NCBI GenBank assembly: GCA_001510455.1
Contig: LFFH01000007.1
Span: forward strand, 1 to 28,879
DNA from: Actinobacteria bacterium casp-actino8
GTDB taxonomy: Bacteria > Actinomycetota > Acidimicrobiia > Acidimicrobiales > Ilumatobacteraceae
Length of the DNA: 28,879 bases
Direction of reading: 5' to 3'
A program made the position numbers and the translations under genes. Under the pieces are notes generated by a model that was not told where the DNA came from, did not search any database, and was given only the letters and a program-made list of their open reading frames with translations. Shown one piece after another: positions 24,914-28,879 of the stretch (position 1 is the stretch's first letter; each line of letters begins with the position of its first letter).

Positions 24914-26407
24914 TTGTCGGCGCTGACGAGACGGCCACTTCTCACCGCGCTCGTCGCCGGGGGTTGCGTCGCCGCATCGATGCCGCCGTGGGGCTGGTGG
25001 CCGCTTACGTTCGTCGGAATCGCACTCTTCACTCACGTCGAGTCCCGACGTCGAACCGCGCGTCGACGTGCTTTCACCACGGGAGTCGTCTTCGGTGTCG
25101 GCTGGTTCCTGCCCGCAATGGCCTGGATGTGGTTCCTGACCGCCCCCGGCTATCTCATCGCCGTTGCGGTGTTCGCCGTACTGCACGGTGTCGCGTCCGC
25201 GATCGTCAGTCGCACCACCCGCGAACTCGCTCTCGTGGTGGCACCAGCGGTTCACACTCTCGTCGAGGCCTTACGACTCTCGTTCCCTTTCGGCGGAGTC
25301 CCACTCGCGACCATCGGTATCGCTCAGGTGTCGGGCCCCCTGCAGTCGACGGCACGACTCGGCGGTGTGATCCTCCTCACCTGGATCACCTGGCAGATCA
25401 CCGTACTGATTTCCACCTGGCGCCACCCGGCCCAGTTCCGACGAACCGTTCTCGTCGCATCGACTCTCGTCGTCGTCATCGGCATCGTTGCGCCGCGCGG
25501 CTCAGAGACCGGTGTGGTCCTCGACGTGGTAGCCGTCCAAGGTGGCGGGCCTCAAGGAACTCGCGCTGTCGACACCGATCCCCGGGAGGTGTTCGATCGA
25601 CATCTCGAAGCCACCACCACCATCGTCGATACACCCGACCTGGTCGTGTGGCCCGAGAACGTGATCGACGTCGCGTCGTTCGAGAACAGCCCCGAATTCA
25701 CCGAGTTGGTCGTCGAATCGCGACGTCTCGATTCACCGTTCCTCGTCGGCATCACCGAGGACGTCGACTCCGAATCGTTCACCAACGCACAGGTCGTGGT
25801 CACGCCCGACGGCTCGATCGTCGATCGCTACGACAAGGTTCGTCGAGTCCCCTTCGGTGAGTACATGCCCCTCCGCGGACTACTCGATTCCCTCGGCGCG
25901 CCGGTCGATCTCGTACCGCGCGACGCGGTGGCGGGCACGGGTCCGGCCCGGCTCGACGTTCCGGCCACCGATGATCGCAGCATCCGCGCCGCGGTCGTCA
26001 TCTCGTGGGAGGTGTTCTTCGGCGGACGGGCGCGGGAGGGCGTTCGTGAGGACGGAGGTCTCCTCGTCAATCCGACCAACGGCTCGAGTTACACCTGGAC
26101 GATTCTGCAGTCACAGCAGATCGCGTCGTCGCGCTTGCGCGCCCTCGAGACCGGTCGTTGGGTCGTTCAGGTCTCACCCACCGGCTTCAGTGCCTTCGTC
26201 TCACCTTCGGGTGAGGTCACACAACGAACCGGGGTGAGCGAAACCGCTGTGATCCGGGCCGACGTTCCGGTGCGCACCGGTCGAACGTGGTACGTCGCAC
26301 TCGGTGATCGCCCGTGGATCATCGCCGTCGGTGCAGTGGCCCTCGCTGCTCTCGCGTCACAGCCGATTCTCAGATCTCGATCAGCACGGTCGATGGTCCG
26401 TCGTTGA
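24914..26407 (+). CDS. lnt: Apolipoprotein N-acyltransferase-like protein, catalytic Cys replaced by Ser
   Basis: A 497-residue polytopic membrane protein with five or six N-terminal hydrophobic segments, a nitrilase-type domain (about residues 200-470) and a final C-terminal segment. Lnt acylates the N-terminal Cys of lipoproteins using Glu-Lys-Cys. Here Glu248 (VVWPEN) and Lys308 (DKVRRVPFGEYMPL) are present, but the Cys position reads Ser364 (VVISWEVFF, TCG at 26003-26005). The only Cys in the protein is residue 18. The enzyme may use Ser, have another function or be inactive; the rest of the domain looks intact. TTG start, with AGGAAG eight bases upstream, coupled to the sortase. Its 3' end overlaps convergent dtd by 38 bp. 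Confidence 0.85.
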   Translation: MSALTRRPLLTALVAGGCVAASMPPWGWWPLTFVGIALFTHVESRRRTARRRAFTTGVVFGVGWFLPAMAWMWFLTAPGYLIAVAVFAVLHGVASAIVSRTTRELALVVAPAVHTLVEALRLSFPFGGVPLATIGIAQVSGPLQSTARLGGVILLTWITWQITVLISTWRHPAQFRRTVLVASTLVVVIGIVAPRGSETGVVLDVVAVQGGGPQGTRAVDTDPREVFDRHLEATTTIVDTPDLVVWPENVIDVASFENSPEFTELVVESRRLDSPFLVGITEDVDSESFTNAQVVVTPDGSIVDRYDKVRRVPFGEYMPLRGLLDSLGAPVDLVPRDAVAGTGPARLDVPATDDRSIRAAVVISWEVFFGGRAREGVREDGGLLVNPTNGSSYTWTILQSQQIASSRLRALETGRWVVQVSPTGFSAFVSPSGEVTQRTGVSETAVIRADVPVRTGRTWYVALGDRPWIIAVGAVALAALASQPILRSRSARSMVRR

Positions 26408-26819
26408 CGAGCGACACCTTCATCTCGGTCCGGAAGCGACCCGTTTCGACGTGGGCCCCCAATCGACGTAGTTCCTCGACCAACTCGGTGACGAGCGGTT
26501 CGGCGACCTCGGGTCTGGCGGCTGCGATCCAACTCGGACGTCGTCCGGCACTCGTGTCTCCGTACAGGGTGAACTGACTCACCACGAGTATCGACTTGGA
26601 CGTCTCGCGGACGGCGAGGTTCATCACGCCGTTCTCGTCGTCCATGATCCGCAGGTTCCACAACTTGTCGGCCATCTTGCGAGCCGTGGCGTCGTCGTCG
26701 CTGTGCGTGACGCCGACGAGCACCATCAGACCCGAACCGATTCGGCCGGTGGTCGTCGAGACGCCGTCGACGATCGACACCACCGATGCTTCATCGACCC
26801 GTTGAACGAGAGCCCGCAC
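26370..26819 (-). CDS. dtd: D-aminoacyl-tRNA deacylase
   Basis: A 149-residue Dtd, which hydrolyses D-amino acids from mischarged tRNA. RALVQRVDEASV at the N-terminus, VGVTHSDD, the catalytic-site SQFTLYGDT and the C-terminal NDGPSTVLIEI match the family; the usual Gly-cisPro-Val-Thr reads GPST here. The frame is open upstream to 26930, but GTG 26819 starts exactly at the conserved first strand, gives family length and has CACCAT at -12 to -7. Divergent from galM with 46 bp between starts; tail overlaps lnt. Confidence 0.92.
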   Translation of the reverse strand: MRALVQRVDEASVVSIVDGVSTTTGRIGSGLMVLVGVTHSDDDATARKMADKLWNLRIMDDENGVMNLAVRETSKSILVVSQFTLYGDTSAGRRPSWIAAARPEVAEPLVTELVEELRRLGAHVETGRFRTEMKVSLVNDGPSTVLIEI

Positions 26820-26825
26820 ACGACG

Positions 26826-26831
26826 ATGGTG
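26826..26831 (-). promoter_or_regulatory. -10-like box of dtd
   Basis: CACCAT on the minus strand at -12 to -7 before GTG 26819. It is weak alone, but at the same position as the boxes of other genes that lack a Shine-Dalgarno. Confidence 0.3.
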
Positions 26832-26853
26832 CCACACGTGCACCGGCACATGG

Positions 26854-26859
26854 AATGAT
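26854..26859 (+). promoter_or_regulatory. -10-like box of the aldose epimerase gene
   Basis: AATGAT at -12 to -7 before GTG 26866. No Shine-Dalgarno sequence is present between it and the start codon. Confidence 0.4.
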
Positions 26860-26865
26860 GCCGAC

Positions 26866-27645
26866 GTGATCGAACTCACGACTCCGCGAGCGAGGGTGGA
26901 AATCGATCCTTCTCTCGGCGGTCGGATCACACGACTGGTGGTCGATCACGTCGACATAATCGTCAGCGCACAGTCACCGCACGACGACCCTCTCGACTGG
27001 GGCTTGTACCCCATGGCTCCGTTCGCCGGTCGATTGCGAAACGGAGTACTCGGATGGCGGGACAGGACTCACACGTTCCCTCGCCTTCGACCACCCCACG
27101 CCCTGCACGGAACGGTGCACGACACCCAGTGGGAACTCGATCACGTCGACGACTCGACGTGCAGCATGTCGACAGCACTCGTCGATCCATGGCCGTTTCC
27201 CGGACGAGTGACTCATCGGATCACACTTCACCGAGATCACCTCGCTCTTCGACTCACTCTCGACGCCAACGTCGACATGCCCGCACAGTTGGGTTGGCAT
27301 CCGTGGTTCAACAAGCCCGAAAGAGTCGATCTCACTGCGAACGCGATACATCCACGAGATGCAGACGGAATCGCTTCCGCTCGTCCCGAACCGATCGAAC
27401 AACTGTCGTGGGGTGACCTCGACGACTGCTTCACCGAGGTTGACGAGAACTTGACGATCACCATCGGTGGTCGACGACTACGCCTTCGGAGTTCGTGTCG
27501 CCAGTGGGTCGTCTACGACCGACCCACCCATGCGACCTGCATAGAGCCACAATCCGGACCACCAAATGCTCTCAACGACGATCCGGTGATCGTGTCGGCC
27601 GGTACGTCGACCAGCGAGTGGTTCACCCTGTCGTGGGAAGAGTGA
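26866..27645 (+). CDS. galM: Aldose 1-epimerase (mutarotase), GalM-like
   Basis: A 259-residue galactose-mutarotase-fold protein. PMAPFAGRLRNGVLGW, His81 (ALHGTVHDT), His145 (GWHPWF) and Glu227 (CIEPQSGPPNAL) are the sugar-binding and catalytic positions, so the active site is complete. It interconverts alpha and beta anomers of aldoses. With GalT and the alpha-galactosidase it fits galactose use, though it is 7 kb from them and could act on other hexoses. GTG start; divergent from dtd. Confidence 0.88.
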   Translation: MIELTTPRARVEIDPSLGGRITRLVVDHVDIIVSAQSPHDDPLDWGLYPMAPFAGRLRNGVLGWRDRTHTFPRLRPPHALHGTVHDTQWELDHVDDSTCSMSTALVDPWPFPGRVTHRITLHRDHLALRLTLDANVDMPAQLGWHPWFNKPERVDLTANAIHPRDADGIASARPEPIEQLSWGDLDDCFTEVDENLTITIGGRRLRLRSSCRQWVVYDRPTHATCIEPQSGPPNALNDDPVIVSAGTSTSEWFTLSWEE

Positions 27646-27730
27646 GACCGACGACACGGCGATCTTCGGGCAAACTTTCTGTCAGATCACGGCGGTTCGG
27701 TCCTCTCGAACCCCGTGGAGGCCGAAACCC

Positions 27731-28879
27731 ATGACCACTCTCACGACCGACGCCCGTCTCGTCACCGACTTCTTGGCCGGCGACAAGAGCGCGCTCGCTG
27801 CGATCTACGACCGCTACGCCCCCGGTTTGTACGACACGGCGGCCGCGATGTTGTCGGATCGTCACGATGCGGCCGACATGGTGCAGGACGTTTTCTGTAT
27901 CGCAGCCGAACGGCTCGGACAATTACGCGAGCCCGATCGATTGAAGCCATGGCTCTATTCGGTCCTGCGTCACGAGGTGTATCGACGAACCAAGAAGCGG
28001 AAGCGGGCCGTTCCGGTCGACTTCCAGGACGAGGGGACGCCTGACGTGGCGAGCGGATACGACCCCCACGAGGCCGGTGAGGCCATCGCACACGACGAGT
28101 TGGCAACTCTCGTTCGATCGGCCGCCTCCGGACTCGACGAACGTGATCGTCTCGTTCTCGAACTCTCGGTTCGCCAAGGTCTGGCCGGCGCCGATCTGGC
28201 CGACGCGCTCGGCGTGACACCCGAGCAGAGCTATTCCCTGGTTCATCGCATGCGCGACCGAGTCGAGAAGAGCTTGGGTGCTCTCACCGTGGCCAAGGCC
28301 GGTCGGCGCGAGTGTTCGCAACTCGACCAGATCCTGTCGGGATGGGACGGGGAGCTCACGATCCTTCTGCGCAAGCGCGTGAATCGACACATCGAGGAGT
28401 GCGCGACCTGCGATCGCACACGCAAGAAGTACGCCCCGCTCGCTCTGTTCGGTGCCGCACCCGTGTTCGCCATGCCGTTCGGCCTTCGCGAGCGTGTCTT
28501 GGCGGCGGCGATTCCGGGTGGAACGGGCACGGGTTCCGATGGGAGTTCCGGAAGCGATGGCGCCTCCGGTGCCTGGTCGAGCCCGACGACCCGGAACATC
28601 CGTTTCGATGCCCACAAAGGCTTCCCACGCGCCGCTCGAGCCGGACGCCACGTGGTGGCCTGGGCCGCGGCAGCCACGGCGGTCGCGGTCCTGGGCGGCG
28701 CGGTTCTCGTGGCTACCGCCGGTGACGACACCGACGGATCGAGCGGCGCATCGGCATCGGTCGAGGCCGACTCGTCCGGATTCGGTGCACCAGTCACCAG
28801 TGACGAACTCTCGTCGAGTGACGATCGACAGATCGTGTCGGGTGGCGGATCGGTGATCCAGATCTTCGGTGACGACGAC
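27731..28879 (+). CDS. ECF-like sigma factor fused to zinc anti-sigma motif and membrane segment (partial)
   Basis: The frame is open to the window end (383 residues seen). Residues about 27-90 are sigma region 2 (YDRYAPGLYDTAAAMLSDRHDAADMVQDVF split across helices). Residues about 135-185 are region 4 with a helix-turn-helix (GLDERDRLVLELSVRQG, ADALGVTPEQSYSLV). Then comes His220-x3-Cys224-x2-Cys227 (HIEECATC), the zinc anti-sigma signature. A Gly/Ser-rich linker follows, then a hydrophobic span of about residues 309-331 and an acidic, Ser-rich outer part cut by the edge. Such fusions occur in some actinobacterial ECF groups; the sigma part would be held at the membrane until released. GGAGG lies nine bases before ATG 27731. 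Targets unknown. Confidence 0.82.
   Translation, partial: MTTLTTDARLVTDFLAGDKSALAAIYDRYAPGLYDTAAAMLSDRHDAADMVQDVFCIAAERLGQLREPDRLKPWLYSVLRHEVYRRTKKRKRAVPVDFQDEGTPDVASGYDPHEAGEAIAHDELATLVRSAASGLDERDRLVLELSVRQGLAGADLADALGVTPEQSYSLVHRMRDRVEKSLGALTVAKAGRRECSQLDQILSGWDGELTILLRKRVNRHIEECATCDRTRKKYAPLALFGAAPVFAMPFGLRERVLAAAIPGGTGTGSDGSSGSDGASGAWSSPTTRNIRFDAHKGFPRAARAGRHVVAWAAAATAVAVLGGAVLVATAGDDTDGSSGASASVEADSSGFGAPVTSDELSSSDDRQIVSGGGSVIQIFGDDD

Overview
The window is a high-GC, densely coded stretch of chromosome from an actinobacterium. The evidence is GatCAB, a GpgS-type glucosyl-phosphoglycerate synthase, a class E-like sortase, a steroid-catabolic cluster laid out like the mycobacterial igr region, frequent GTG starts, and many genes whose start codon seems to be the transcription start. 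The mix fits a marine or freshwater Acidimicrobiia-type lineage better than a mycobacterium, but this is inference; no rRNA or tRNA gene is visible to fix the taxon.

Left third (1-10088): sterol side-chain degradation. Two divergent short-chain dehydrogenases are followed by a co-directional run: acyl-CoA dehydrogenase (ChsE2-like), MaoC-DUF35 fusion (ChsH2-like), second acyl-CoA dehydrogenase (ChsE1-like), small MaoC hydratase (ChsH1-like), Ltp2-like aldolase, cytochrome P450 (CYP125/142-like) and thiolase (FadA5-like). A convergent ChsE4/FadE26-like acyl-CoA dehydrogenase closes the block. Together they would cover terminal hydroxylation by the P450, beta-oxidation of the C8 and C5 side chain, and retro-aldol release of the last C3 unit. 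Two palindromes with the same core, TCTGAC-N5-GTCAGA, sit in front of the main run and of the separate dehydrogenase. They look like operators of one unseen regulator.

Middle (10167-19530): housekeeping and sugar genes. These are a RibD/DHFR-like reductase, GpgS, a divergent dihydropteroate-synthase-like protein, a FolB-FolK fusion co-directional with gatCAB, a GH36 alpha-galactosidase, and a divergent GalT. GalM (aldose 1-epimerase) lies further right, so part of the Leloir galactose route is here.

Right third (19541-28879): an enoyl-CoA hydratase, Lgt, an alpha/beta hydrolase and a TPR protein form one leftward operon. A membrane M48 protease, a lipoprotein sortase and an Lnt-like protein whose catalytic Cys is replaced by Ser run rightward, followed by Dtd (leftward) and GalM. 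At the right edge is an ECF-like sigma factor fused in one polypeptide to a zinc anti-sigma-type motif and a membrane segment; it is cut off by the window end. No insertion sequence, prophage, CRISPR array or RNA gene was seen.
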